A stretch of 64,000 nucleotides of DNA from Ziziphus jujuba (taxonomy: Eukaryota > Streptophyta > Magnoliopsida > Rosales > Rhamnaceae): assembly GCF_031755915.1 (NCBI RefSeq), contig NC_083388.1, positions 6,269,501 through 6,333,500 on the forward strand, written 5' to 3'. Under the pieces are notes generated by a model, which worked only from the letters and a program-made list of their open reading frames with translations, was not told the DNA's origin and made no database searches. Below, in pieces: positions 1 through 13,980 of the stretch. The stretch's first letter is position 1. Each line of letters starts with the position of its first letter. Position numbers and translations under genes: made by a program.

Positions 1-1624
1 ATTTGCGTACATTATTTTAGATTTATCTATATATTTGTTCCATCTAAAATTTAAATAACAGCAATTTCTATACCGAATATAGAGCAATCGATACTCAACA
101 TTGGAGACACTCTTAGAGAATCTACAATGGAAGTGTAGATTATAAAAACAATAATGTTACAGGTACCAAAATGCTCACAAAATTTATTTAGTAAATGACA
201 TGTATTAAAATATTATTGGTTGACATATTCATATAACTTAAATATGAAAAAAAAAAAACCTTAAATATATGAGTGAATTAAAAGAACAAATCAATTAAGT
301 GTTTCTACATTATCTACCATATCATTTGATAAATTAATTTTGATGAATATTTTAGTAAATCATGAAAATAAACATGTCTCATAAGTAATATGAATAGGGA
401 AAAAATTGACATTGTCGATTAACTTAAGCAATCCACATAATCTAATTGAAATCTAAAAATATCTTTAATAGTGAATGTGGATTACTCTTTATGTGGTATA
501 AAAATTTGCATTGCTAAAATCTATATAGATAAATGCACAGTTAAATGTAAAATTGTTTTTAAATAGACTATTAAGTAATTATATAATTTATTAATTTCTT
601 TTTGAAAGAATTACCTTTTAAAGGAGAATTTTGTTTTCTAAGAAATTTTAAAATATCTAATAGAGTGTCAAGAATTTTGACAATATCTAGGCTATATAAG
701 TTTGATATTCATTTTGGATATTGTTTTTGAAGAATAATTCTTTAAAAGATTTTTCATATTTCTTAAATGATATATTTATTTTCACAATCCAAATATGCAT
801 TGGAGATACTCTAAGTTAGCACTTCATTTATGAACAAACCAATTTCCTTAATAAAAGCTTACTAACAAATTTAGTTGCCCTTTAAAAAATAGTTATGTTA
901 TTTTATTTCATTTAAGCATTTTTTTAAAAAATTAGTAAACTTAAAAAAACAACATATAAAGTAAAAACATAATTACCCCTTCCAAAAACATAAACAACAT
1001 ATAATTCATATTTTACCCGATAATTGTATAGTGAAAAAAGATGTTTAAATATTGTTTTGAGCTTACCATGTTGAATTTAAAGAAAAACTCCTTTAAACTT
1101 CTCTTACAAGCGCTAGTGCTGCTTTTGTTATTTTATTTTATTTTATTTTTTCCCTAAAAAGGAGAAACTATATATATATATATCTGCAGTGATATGACCA
1201 AACAACTTAAAAAAAGATAGAATTAAAAATATATGATCTTTTACTTGTTATAATCTATATTTATGTTAGCTTTAAAATAAATTAATAAAAAAATATTTAT
1301 AATTGTATTTTTAAGATTGTTTAAGAAATAAATGAATGATGTAATTATGTCTTAGTGGGAAACTATTTATACATATGGAGAGGGTTTTCCATATAAAGAT
1401 TTTTAACAAAGTTATTTGACATATAATTTAGTCCTTTCAATTAATTTAATGATTCATATTTGTTTATTAAAAACCCTTAAATATCCCATATTCATATCTA
1501 GACAAAATTTATTTTTTTTACCAAAATTGTTATTGCTTTCAAAACATTTTTTCTCTTCTTTCCCTCTCTTCTTAATCCCCAATCTCTAAATTTCATACAA
1601 CATGGACATGCTAAATTATATATA

Positions 1625-2360
1625 GGAAATATTTCATTTACACCTCTTAAAGTGTAAGATAAAAAAAAACATCTCTCAGATTTATAATAAATTATTCATA
1701 TCCTTTCGTGGCAATTTTTTTTTGGGGGTAAATGATATTCTCTTTATGGCAATTTAAATTACCCTTATATTTGTCATCAAATTAAATTATTTTAAATATT
1801 TTATTCTTCCTCCTTTTTTTTTAACAAAATTTTATTTTTTGGTAATATTGCAAAAAATTAATTTGAAGACTTGAAAAAATTAGTAATTTATATTTTTAAC
1901 TAATTTTATTTAAATCACGCGATAGTTTTTCAATTAAAAAAATATATATGATGATTTTAATATAAGTTTTTTTAACTAAGTGGTTATTTGTCAAATATAT
2001 TTAATTAAAATGTATTATAATTTGTCAAATATATTTACCTAAATATATTATAATTTTTTGAATATTTAATTAAATGCATTGTCAAATATATAAATTACTT
2101 TAAATTATCATATAGTTTTTCCAAAAACAAATTCACATAGTTTAAATAAAATTTTATTAAAAGTATAGAAAAAAAAACTTTAAAGACTTCAAATTAATTA
2201 TTACAAAAGAAAAAAAAGAATAATATTTTAAAAGTAATTTGATTTTACTAAAGATATAAGAGTAATTTAAAATGACTCTAAAAAGTGTAGATGATTTATC
2301 TAAAACCCATGAGATATTTTTACATTTATAAATCTCAAGGGATGAAAATGAAATATTTCC
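1625..2360. mobile_element. Non-autonomous TIR element, Mutator-like
   Basis: The ends form an inverted repeat: the left end opens GGAAATATTTCATTT and the reverse complement of the right end (to 2360) opens with the same 15 bases, with weaker similarity continuing about 60 bp inward. The flanks are TTATATATA on the left and TTATATCTA on the right, which fits a 9 bp target duplication with one mismatch, as Mutator-like elements make. The interior is AT-rich without coding capacity. Assignment to the superfamily is inferred from the target-site length only. Confidence 0.6.
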
Positions 2361-2643
2361 TTATATCTAATATATACTGCTCATATTGCAAGTAAACCAT
2401 GGGTAGGGGCAAAAAGTAGCAGAAGAGAGGTCCAAAATATTACAATTAATTAATTTGAATTTTTATCCAGTAGTAACTACTTCTAGGTTTACCAATGTGA
2501 TTAAAGTAAATTAATGAATAAATAATATGCATATATATTGCTTTTCCAATCGTCTTCCTTCATATATATATATATATAATTTTAACAATCTAACAGCTGT
2601 ATATAATTATTTTTCACACTTTTTTTTTTAATAAATTTCTCAC

Positions 2644-2675
<32 letters not shown>

Positions 2676-3282
2676 GATCGGTATTTGATATTTCTTAGGG
2701 GGAGTTGATGTGGTCCAATCTTTCATGATGTAGCACTATCTGGTTCGTGAACCTCTCAAAAATTATTATATAGTTTATTACAAATAATATTAATGGGGTT
2801 TACATAGTTTTTCTGACAACTCCCAGCACTACTCGCATCAACAATTCAACATGCAATATGCTAGCTTTATGATGAAAGGGACTTGGCAATCATCAATTTT
2901 ACGAATTACACAATGCCTTTCTAATTGAATTTTTCATTTGCAATACACACATATGTATTATCATTTCAATATGGACCACGCTCCTAAATAAATGTTGGTG
3001 CTTGAATCAATTTGATGCTTTATACTATATATTAATTTTCTTGTTAATAAATGATAATATAGAATTTGAAATATTCAACTATAGTAGACCCACCTATTCT
3101 TAGCTAGACATTATTGTTGCATTCTATGTTGCTATCGGCGAGATTTATTGAGGTTAGGGATCTCTTAAAAAATAAAAAACATATATTATTAGTAGGGTAT
3201 TTTTTGTGGTCTAAGATTTCATTTAGATGAGCAAGCTAGATGGTTTTATGTGAAACGTCCACAAGTTTTTTGGTATTTAATT

Positions 3283-3458
3283 TAATAGTTTTACTATTTG
3301 TCACGATTAATGATAATTATTAATTTATGTAATAAATTTAATTAAAACATTTAATTATATTATTTTTTATAATAAAATTTTAAAAATAATTTTTTAAATA
3401 GTAATCATTTAAATTACTATTTAATAATAATTAATAATGATAAATAGTATTTTTTTTA
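3283..3458. repeat. Imperfect AT-rich inverted repeat
   Basis: The left arm near 3283-3322 and the reverse complement of the right arm near 3421-3458 share an ACTATTT...TTAATNATNATTATTAA pattern with about three quarters of positions matching by eye. This could be an old MITE or chance pairing in very AT-rich DNA. Confidence 0.3.
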
Positions 3459-3656
3459 TTTTTTTTTAGTTTAAGCATGCATATAAGTAATTTAATTAAT
3501 TTTGTTCCTCAAATCTTTGTTATCACATAAATAGAAATAGAAAAATGAAAATAATAATTATCCTACAAATAGCAATTTATCATGCACATCAATGATATAT
3601 ATATATATATAATACTTTCAAGTATATATAGAGTCATTTAAATTTTGCTACACATA

Positions 3657-3687
<31 letters not shown>

Positions 3688-4359
3688 GGAAAATCTTGTT
3701 TGGCACAAATAGAAACTAAAGTACCCCAAAAAAAAATAAAAATGCGAGGTTATTTGGTGGCTAAGATAGAGAGTTATTAAAAAAAAAAATAATGATGAGC
3801 CGTAGTTTGTGGGCATAGGAATAGGATATTGATTTAGACATTAGTATATTGGATCCACACAAGGGAAGGCCGGTACAAAAAAAGTTGAGGCCATGAGCAT
3901 GTTGCTTGTCTAGATTTTCTCAAGCCCCTTTTTTTCTTTTTTTTAATTTGCATTGAGATACCAAAACTGGACGATTTGTCCCTCAATTATTTTCTTAGCC
4001 ATTCATTCACAAACAAAAAACAAAAATAAAAAATCTTTGCTTAGCCAATCATTTAAAAGGAACTAATTAAACCTTCTATATATAATATCTCTTAAACATG
4101 TAATTAGTTGAAAGTTGGAACTAACTACATAATTATTTTGTTTATGTAGTATTTTAGGGTATGCTTACCTCATAGAACCATTTCTTCAACTGGACTATTT
4201 TAGTTCAGTACTATAGTGGGAAAAAAAAAAAAATGAAGAAGAATCTCGTTCGATTGAATCTCATCTTTTAAAAGCAAATTCATAACTACAAATTTAAAAA
4301 CTTGTTCGGTTGAATTGAATATCTCATATTTTAAAAGTAAATTCAAACTAATAAATTAA

Positions 4360-4668
4360 GGTCCGTTTGATAACAATTTTATTTTTTATTTTTTAAAAAA
4401 AATTATGTATAGTTTTAATTGATAGTAGATAATATTTAGTAGATATATCAATTAACTATAAATATTAAATAAAAAATAAAAAAAGCTAAAACTAAAAACC
4501 AAGATAATTTTAAATTGTTTTTCATTTTCTGTTTATATTTTTTTCTTTTTACATTTATAATTAATAAAATGTTTTAGTATCATAAACTAATATTAACAAA
4601 CTATTAAAGTAGATAACCATATATAATTTGAGAAAAAAATAAAAAATGAAGTTGTTGTTAAACAGAGC
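4360..4668. mobile_element. Tourist/PIF-like MITE, 309 bp
   Basis: The element starts GGTCCGTTTGATAACAA and the reverse complement of its right end starts GCTCTGTTTAACAACAA; similarity continues for about 37 bp through a T-rich tract. Both sides are flanked by TTAA (4356-4359 and 4669-4672), compatible with a TTA/TAA duplication typical of PIF/Harbinger MITEs. No coding capacity. The GTTTG core also occurs in the TIR of the large Harbinger element in this window, but the rest of the TIR differs. Confidence 0.65.
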
Positions 4669-5565
4669 TTAAATCTTTATTTTAAATTTGAAGGTTATCA
4701 TGACTTAATATTTACTGTATGTATACATATATTAGCTCAATTTTATTTTGAATAAATATATTTAACTCAGTTAGGTCATGAGAATAAGAATTTATTTTGT
4801 TTTTTAGGATACAAAAGCTTGATCATTATTATTTTTCTTTTTTTAAAAAAATAAAAATCAAATTTCAATATCTCTCACTTAACTAAAAACAATGCATATT
4901 TATAGGTTTAACCCAATAACTACAATCATTGAAATTTCATATTAGATTCTGGACTCAAATCCTGGTTAACATTCCACTCTCCCAATCATAATGGTGACTA
5001 AAACTAAATACAAATGTTACTTAACATTGGCACTTCGAGCTTGTAAATTCATTTCCTTCTAGTAATATTGTGGTTAAGCATTTTTTATTTTACAATAGAT
5101 AACTTATAAGTCGTTAAGTAAGTAGGTGAGGAAAATTAAGAAACAAAAGGGAAAAAAAAACGACTTTATACAATGTAAACAAGAAAGTCATTTTTATGAT
5201 TTAAATACTATATTTTCCCTAAAAACTAACATGTAATTTTACATTAATAAAAATCTTAAAAATTAAATCTAACCACCGCTCTCAATGTGTAGGTAATTCT
5301 ACGCTTAGTTTGTTAACAACTCACATTGTGTTATTAATTTACATCCACTGATAAATTATCACATCAAATGTTATGTCAATTTTTTTGTCATTTATAAAAA
5401 TATCCTTTTACAATTATAAAAAAATTTCACAATCGTCATTCCAATATTTCAAATCCACGACTTCCTAAATGTGATATGAATTATTTACAACTAAATCCAA
5501 CTCACTTGATGGATGCGATATCATTTGGTTTAGAGTTTTGGTGAAATTTTTTATCTATATATGTA

Positions 5566-5567
<2 letters not shown>

Positions 5568-5636
<69 letters not shown>
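5568..5636. repeat. (TG)n microsatellite, about 34 units
   Basis: An uninterrupted TG run of roughly 69 bp. Alternating purine-pyrimidine tracts of this length can adopt Z-DNA and are usually length-polymorphic. Confidence 0.95.
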
Positions 5637-5640
<4 letters not shown>

Positions 5641-6107
5641 ATTAAAAATTTTAAAAATTTTAAAAATTATTGACCATGCGTTCATGTGTGTGTCCCAACT
5701 CTAGAGTTAACGTGCGCATTAATGTTTGCTTCTTATATATGTCCATTTCAAACGGATTAAACTTAGATTAGATTTTTATGGTTTTATTATATCAAACCAT
5801 ACATTTTTCTTAATCATTTATAACAATTTCCCCCCTCATCTTAATATCTCAAATTTACAGCTTTACATATGTAAATCTTATTATTATTATTATTATTATT
5901 ATATTTATTTTTTTTTTTTTTAAAGATTTGAGATCAATAGATACCTTTACCTACCTTGGTTTTTTTGGCTAATCAATATACAATAGATATCTTCCTCTAA
6001 ACAATGTCCACAAAAGAGGAAAAAAAAAATGGATATAAAATTTAAAATAAAAATGAATCTTTGGAGCAAAAAATAATAACAATAACAATTATTGGGAACA
6101 AAATCTA

Positions 6108-6138
<31 letters not shown>

Positions 6139-7963
6139 TCTAGATCAATTCGTATTGAGTTCTCGAAGAACAGTATAGTTCAAATTTCATTAATTTCCAC
6201 ATCATATTTTATATAAAATAAAAAATTTAAATGTACAGTATTATTGCTTATGCATTAGTTAACAATATTATCACTAACTATATATATATAAATACAATTA
6301 AATATATATATATATATATACACATATAATCATCCTACACTTCTAGAAGTATATATTTATTAGGTACCACATCCTATGCACGTCCCCAGATATTTATCTT
6401 GCAACTAAATAGATAAAACAATAATAATATCCAAAAACACTAATAATAAAATAAAATAACATTTTCATTCATAATTATAATACTGAAATTGAAATCTTTT
6501 GCTTTGAAAATCCTTTAAGCCATATGCATCCACCAAGAGGCGCACGGATTTGTCAATGGGTAAGAACCATATAACACAAATTCAACGGCAGATTCAGTGA
6601 ACAATGATGTGGAGGCTTTTAGTTGTGGATAAAGATACTGTGTCTTTATTTTTTTTCTTAATTGTTTTGATTAATTATATTTTAGTATCTTCTAATTTCA
6701 TAATATTACAATTTAAATTTTTAATTTCAAAATCTATCATCTTGAGCAATTTATTTTTTATTTGGTACATATTGAACCTTCTGTTAATTACTTAATGGTC
6801 ATGTTTTTTTAACCTTAATGCAATTACATATGGATTATGAGTTGATTCCTTTGCAAAAATGAATTGGATGTCTTACAGTTTTCTAAGTTATACAAAGTGT
6901 TCTCAACATGATTCTGTGTTGGTTGATATTGAATATCTTGGTGATAATTTGATTAACATTCACCAAATAAAAAATAAAGAGCTCAATAAATTAGGTTTTA
7001 CAACTAAGAACCTAAATCGCAATATCGAAAAACTAGAGGGTACAAAAATGTGCAAGTAACTAATTTTTTTCGTTTTCATTTCTGTTCATTAACAACAAAA
7101 ACAAAAACAGCAACAATAATAATAATAATATTTTTTTAAAATGAGATAACATATAGTTAGTGGTCAAACATGAATAAAGATAAAATAAAAAACTAATAAG
7201 AAGAAGAAAACAGAAATCTCTGTCCGTTTAGTTGTAGCTAGTTTGCAATTCACTTTTCAACTTTGCCTTACTTCAAAACCCCATCATTTTGTCCCCCTAT
7301 ACAAATACATTACACATCTACGGCAAAACACAAGATAATGGCATTAATTTAAAAGGATTCTATTTTAAGTTCTTCTGCAACAGTACTAGTTCTTTCTTGC
7401 CTTCTTTCTTTTAAGAACAATGATGAGATTCTTTGAAATTTTTTTGTTCAAACATATATATATATATATATATATATATCTACACTTCATTTTATATGGC
7501 CGCATAGAGTTTCAAATTTTAATTATTATACCCACATAATGAGCAATTGAAAATGAACAAAACCCTGCTATAACACCAACTCGCTCAAAATTAGGAACTT
7601 AGGAGGGACTCAAATTTACTGGCTTTTTATTCGCAGATCTCTGCTCTGCAACTGACCAGTTGGTACTTGCATGGCTTTCTTGTTAATTCCCGTATTTTTA
7701 AATCAATTATATATAATTATAGAAATATTTTATCGATAATTATTATTAAGAAATTATATAATATAATATCGTATAAATAATTCATTTCTAAAAAGAAAAT
7801 ATATAAATAAATAACTTATTAGATAAATTAAGAGTTTTTGATAACTTAAACTCGGCTCAGTTTGTTAATACTCAAGCAATTGGCGAATATAATATATATT
7901 TACTCCACATCTATACTTGCCATGGTAAGCAAAAAAATAAATATAAATTCCGAACTATGTTAC

Positions 7964-7997
<34 letters not shown>

Positions 7998-7998
<1 letters not shown>

Positions 7999-8123
7999 GA
8001 TATAATAAGAGATTTATGAAAATAAATCATAAATAATAATTATTTATAACTGTTAGATTATATATCTAATGATAATGAATATTATTTTTTATAATCATTT
8101 TTCATAAATTTCTTATCACATCA
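7998..8123. repeat. 126 bp hairpin-forming palindrome (MITE-like)
   Basis: The left arm (7998-8040, TGATATAATAAGAGATTTAT...) pairs with the right arm (8080-8123, ...ATAAATTTCTTATCACATCA), meeting at a central self-complementary TAGATTATATATCTA. The sequence can fold almost end to end, as small foldback MITEs do. A (TA)n run abuts the left end, so the target duplication cannot be read. Confidence 0.55.
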
Positions 8124-9120
8124 AAATTATAAGGTATTCTTTATAAATAGATAATTTATACCATTTGAAAATGGAGGCCTTTATAAAAGTTTCGAATCTT
8201 CAGAGACATCCAACATTTAATAAACACATTTTTCTTCACTGCCTAGCTTAAACCCAGCCTCAGAATGTTTCCATATATCTTTCCTACTAACGAATATTAT
8301 GACTACACATAATAATTTATTTTATTTTATTTATTTCTTTGTTCATTTGTTAAAAAAAAAAAAAAAAAAAAAACTGAAATCATTGCATTCACAAACAAAT
8401 GGCTGCACGACACATATGGCAGCCAAACCAACCAAATTAAACTAAGAAAATTTAGAACATGTCCATTTCAAATTCCGATTACTAATTTAATGATCATGTG
8501 GAATTATCTATGTGCACTTTTAAGTCCAAATTGGAGGCTTTTCTTTTCCACTGCAAAGATTGTTTATTATTGGGGGTTATAAAGCTCTAGTGACTTCTAT
8601 AAAGCTTTTTGATCCAAATGGTGATCCATGATCCTTTTTTCATTGGTTGAGGGATATGCTTGGGCAATTATAGCATAGAATATTTTGGCAAATGTCAACA
8701 ATTAGGCCACTTTTATTCTTTTTGCAGCAAACAGATGGTTGCTAGATTGTCATCAAAGTATTAGAGAATAAATTTTAAAAAAAAAACAATTTGGGATTCT
8801 AATTGATCAACTACTTATTTATAGGTTTATGCTTTTTTCTTTATTTTATTTAATTTCCTCTTTGTTAGTTATAGATTTTGTAAAGGAGGTCAACAATAAT
8901 GGTTCTACAAAAGAAATATGCTTATATAAGCTTCCTTGAATACTATTGGGTATGGAGGATAAGATTAGGCCCACCTGGCGAGCTTAAAGAAAAGCTATTC
9001 AACATTGACACCTTGAAAAAGCAGCAATCTAATGGTGGGTATAGTGGGGCAAACGTGGCTGAAAATGGAATTCGTGGCAAAAGATTATTGTTCCCACCAA
9101 TGCCAAAACCCAAAAAAATA

Positions 9121-9190
9121 TACCACACTATAAATGAAATTTGCAATGCAAGAAAAAATACCACAGCATAAATGACATTTGCAATATCAA
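9121..9190. repeat. Two-copy ~38 bp tandem repeat
   Basis: TACCACA-(C/G)-TATAAATGAAATTTGCAAT-type units start at 9121 and 9159 with a few mismatches. The open frame that crosses it (8899-9171, +) has no recognisable domain and was not called as a gene. Confidence 0.6.
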
Positions 9191-10548
9191 TATGCTAGAC
9201 ATGATATTTAGCACATTTTTTTTTTTCCCGTAAAAGAAAAAAACAAGGAAAAGAAAAAATTGGTCTAACAAAAGGACCATTGCTGGACTTTGCTGGGTGG
9301 GGAAAAAAGTTAAAAAGAATGCCCAATACAAAACTTTAAGGCAACAGAAAAAGCATAGACAAAGCCATATATGTAATTGCATATCGCCATGTATCACTAT
9401 ATGTGACATTGTAAAAGGAAACCCTAAGAATCTTATCCAATTGCATATGCTTAGCTCAACAAAAGAAAAAAGACCCATCTTTTCCTATGAAAAAAGAAAA
9501 AAGAATAGAAAACATTTATTTATTTATTTATTTTGTTGTTGCTGTTGTTGTTGTTTCTTATCAAATAGTCACTAGCAGCACTCTCTCTTTTGCCCTTTCT
9601 TTTTGATATGTCAAAAATCCCTCCATGGATAATGGAAAAAAGAATATAGGATAGAATGGGGATATAAACATTTAGTTATTTAATCTTTAAAAAAAAAAAA
9701 AAAAAGGATTTAGTCATTTATTTACAAAATAAATAAAAAAATGCTAAAACAATATTGACCATGGGATTGAGCTAATTGGCACTTAGGGAATATTCCCTTT
9801 TGGTTACTTTCAGATTTCCATTAAGGCATACTAGCTTTTGTTGCTTAATTGTCTCCTAAAGCTTAAACATTCAACCCATTACTCAAACCAACTTTAGCAT
9901 CAGCTTCTGGCCCCCCCGTATGCTTTTCTTAATATTTACATATGAAGTGGAATTTTCAACCCATCTTAGTGCTTACTCCACGATCTTCATTTTGACCATT
10001 ATTTTGTTTATAATTTTTATTTTGCTAAGATTATAAATTATATGATATTACTAAAAGACACTTGTTAAATTACACCAATTTTGTTCTCGAGAAAAAAATT
10101 ACACCAGATTTTTAGTGCCTTTGTTACGTCTAATTGCAATTTTTGTGGTTCATCTTAAGAAAGACATCTATTTAAAAAAATAGAAAATCTTAAGAGAGGC
10201 ACGAGGGGTCCAAAAGCAAACCAAGAAGCCCAAATCATTAGAAAAGTCCAATTCAAGATGAGCCCAAAATAACCATGAAACCAGGGTGTTGGGCCAAATT
10301 TCCCCAGAAACAAGTAAAGTCGAGCCCAACATTGAAGGTTACCATTGTCAGACAACCCAATTCCGATAGGCTTCTTTCTGATTGTCCGATTCCATGGACC
10401 TTGGTAACGCATACAGGGCCCTTTTTTTTTTTTTTTTTTAATAAGATTTTCCATAAAACACATTTTTTGACCTTTTCAAATCACCAAATATAAGGAAAAA
10501 TTAAAATTTTCTTTTTCAAAATGAATATCAGATCATAACAAAGATTAG

Positions 10549-11096
10549 CAAAAATATCATAGACCCTTCCCAGGTTTGAGAAAATATTATTAACTCATTT
10601 GAGATTTCTAAATTCATCATCCAACCCTAGGCCTTTAATTTCATCTCTTAAATTTAACAATTAAAAGGTTAATTTCATAAATATATTTATATTTGATAAA
10701 AAAAAATGTAAAGAAATTTTTTAAATCACATAAATATTTGGAGTTTTAAATTGCTTTACAATTTCTAATGAATATTTTATATATATTACCTCATTTCATG
10801 GTCATAATTAATAATATAAATATGAATATTAGAATTTTCTAAATTGGTAGAGTTTCATCTTTTTATGTAAGATAGGTAATATATATCATAATTTGTGGCA
10901 TACAATGATAAAGGATAAAATATTAAATTAATATTTACTCTAATCAACATAAGGGCACAATGAATTTTTTACAATTTAAATTGGTCAAAATAGGAATTCT
11001 ATTAACAGATGTTAACGTCTAGGGGTGAGTGATGAATTTGTAAACTTTGTGAGAGTAGATGATGTTTTACTAAACCCGAGGTCTATGAAATTTTCA
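10549..11096. mobile_element. Non-autonomous element with long TIRs
   Basis: The left ~85 bp (AATATCATAGACCC... AAATTCATCATCCAACCCTAG) is inverted at the right end (...CTAGGGGTGAGTGATGAATTTG... GGTCTATGAAATTTTC), roughly 70% alike by eye. The right-end sequence recurs at 46229-46304, so this is a dispersed family. No coding capacity. A clear target duplication was not found at these exact ends, so the borders may be off by several bases. Confidence 0.55.
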
Positions 11097-13980
11097 TTTT
11101 ATCATGAATTTATTGTGCAGAAACAAATCCATTTCTTTCTTATTTGAAGAATTACTTTACATTAATATTTATAATTTTCTCTTTTTTAAATACAATGATA
11201 GGAAAAGTATACATTCTCATATTTTCATAAAAGTTTATGTTAAGTTTGTCCAATTGAAATTGGGAAAAATATTATAACGGGGCAAATTTTTTTTTTTTTA
11301 AATAAAATAGTGATGTTAATAATATTACAAACACTATCTAATCTATCAACATATTTATCAAAAATACATATATTATTATATGATTGGTTAATATATTAAT
11401 ATAATTTAAAAATAAATAAATAAATTTTTAAAAAAATTAATGTTATTAAATATAAAACAATATATTTTTGATAGATTAAATTATGTCTATAATATCAGTA
11501 TTCGATTCATCGTCTAAGGAATTTTTAGTTTTTTACCGTTAGACCGTACCTAGAAATCACTATGATACCCATAATGTGGCAGTTTGTGGTTCATTACGTC
11601 TGGACTAAATTAATTATTGCCATAAAATTGCAACAATGAAACCAAAAAACAAAAAGGCAAGTTAACAATAATAAATTATGTGAATAATTAGCAAAAAGTA
11701 TGAAGCTTATACTTGAAGATTGGAAAATTTCGAGGCATGAAGAAAGCACACTAGTTAAATCACAATCCCAAAGCAAAATTTGCCAAAAACACCTTTTTTT
11801 TTTTTTTTTGGGAGCCCTTTATTGCATGCTTAATTGGCTACTGTTTTCACCCTTTTTCATGGCCATCTTTTTCTTTCTTTTTCAGAGGAAAGAAAAAAGG
11901 TAAAACATATATTCCACATTATGGAAACGTCCAACTCAATGCCTGGAATGATTGCCCAATACCCTTCCCTTTCCACTAACGTCCTCTCCTCTCAAAAACT
12001 CCATTATTTTCTTCTTCTTCTTCTTATTATTATTATTATTATTTTTCTTTTTTTCACTTTCTTTCATGGATATTCTTTTTCCCTTTTTTTTCTCCCTATC
12101 ATCTGTTTGTTTTTCCAAGAAAATTATTTTGATTGAACAGGGGATTGGTAAATTATGATAACTTGATTCATACACCCATTTCAAACTTTCTTATAATTAA
12201 TTAAGAGCTTGTTTTCAATCAGGTTTTGTTCCCTCAAGTACATAAGCTAACATGTGATAAAAGCCTTGATTAAATTGAGTAAATTCACCCTGCACCAAAA
12301 AGAAAAGAAAAAGAAAAGCATGGGGGCAAAATATATTTGATTAGTCAAATATTAATCCACACTTTTTAATGCAAAAAGTAAAATACGAACCCATGATTAC
12401 CCTACAAATGCACCATAGGTCCTAGTATTTTCTTTTAACCCTATGTTTTGTATTTAATTGGGTGATATATTAAATATTCAGAAATATAAGTCGTGAGAGT
12501 AGCAATTAATAATTCCAGTGTGGTGTAAAAAAATCACTGTTTCTTCAAATATTTTGATTTCGAATCCCCCACTTTAATATATAAAATAGCCATTAATTCA
12601 CCTTACTCTTTATATACGTATATTCATGGAGATATATAGAAAGTTTTTTTTTTTTTTTTTTTTTGGCTGGATTAATAATATAATAATTTTCGTCTGAAGA
12701 GGATGGGCCTGACTCTAATCATTTTAAAAGATGTTAATCTGCTAAGCACACCATTAATAAGCCAACTTTATCTGTCGAGACATTGTAAATTAAGCGAATA
12801 AGAACACAATGGTTTTTTGTTTTAGGTAATTTTAATTTTTGGTACATAAAAGAAGACAGTGGGTAGGAGATCAGAAATCCCACATGAATATTACTGGAAG
12901 GTTTGGGTTCAGAGCTCAGAGACTGTGGGTACGTGAAGACTTGGAAAAACAAGTTGAAAAAGCAAACAAAAACTTTATGATCTTCTTCACTTTGATACAG
13001 ATATGGCTTTGAGATTTGCCCACACATGCATCAAATAAATATTACAGATACAGATAAAAGAGAAGCTAAAAGACAAGCAGTCCATTGTACTATCCTCTGA
13101 ACTCTGTGTGTCATCAAGGAAAAAAGCATATTTACTGTTTAATTAGACAATTTTGGGTTTTATGCTTTCGGTGGGAATTTACTTTTTAAATTTATATATA
13201 TTTTTTAAATTACTGCACCAAGGTAGGTGGTGGTTCACACTACAGGACAGTAGTATTATATATATTGTATATTTTTTTGTTTAATAGAATAAGTTATAAA
13301 ATATATATTGACCAGAGAAACTTAGAGTACCAGTACGAAATTAATTTAGTTAAAATAATTCGATAATTTTCGTATTAATCGATCAAATTTTGCCACAGAA
13401 GCTTCCTAAAAGCATATTGCCAACATGCAGATAATTTCTTTCTTTTCTTTTTCTTTTCTTTTTCTTTTTTAACTTTAGGTACAATATATTACTAACAAAA
13501 ACAAGATTGAGTTTTGCAATATTGTCCATGATCATGGCTGCACCCCCAAATATTTATATATGTATATATATATATATATATTATATAGTTATCAAAATAA
13601 TTCTAGCATATATCGTTGATCTCTTATTAGACATAATAAAAATTTATCCGATCAATTTTTTAAATTTATTTTTTTTTTCAAAAAAAAAAAAAAAAAAGGC
13701 TGCAAGGAAATTTAACTGTTGTAAGAAAGGACTTTAGTTTAATATTATCATCCAAAAGACTAGTTGCTACTTGCCATATATAATAACGTGCAATATCTAT
13801 ATATATTCAATCAAAGTCCAAGATTTCATCCTCTTTGAAATATAATGAAGATTCCAAAAGATGATTAATTTACTCATGACAGTCACAAAGCTAACTAAAA
13901 TTGAAAATTATCACCGTTTATCTACATAGCTTTATAACTCCTTTCCCAACACAAAAAAAGAAAAAAAGAAAAAAAAAAAG

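Larger units (their letters stand above)
1..13980. other. Gene-poor AT-rich intergenic region
   Basis: No exon with recognisable protein similarity was found on either strand. Short open frames here are low-complexity (Phe/Ile/Lys/Asn-rich) products of homopolymer and TA tracts. The stretch holds many (TA)n runs (for example near 2560, 2650, 6110, 6301, 7455 and 7968), a long TG repeat, poly-A/T runs and several inverted-repeat elements listed separately. Around 10180-10440 the composition is richer in G+C and resembles a retroelement untranslated region, but no terminal repeats could be matched. Confidence 0.7.

Noticed and set aside
6859..7059. Plus-strand 66-codon frame with LVDIEYLGDNLINIHQIKNKEL
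   Set aside because: Resembles nothing specific; stops on both sides and AT-rich composition make chance or a degraded transposon piece more likely.
8899..9171. 90-codon plus-strand frame VLQKKYAYISFLEYYWVWRI...
   Set aside because: No domain recognised and its 3' part is a tandem repeat; an overlapping frame of similar length exists on the other strand.
10155..10463. 102-codon minus-strand frame rich in Trp/Phe/Gly
   Set aside because: Low-complexity reading of a GC-richer patch that looks like a retroelement untranslated region; poly-Lys start comes from a T-run.
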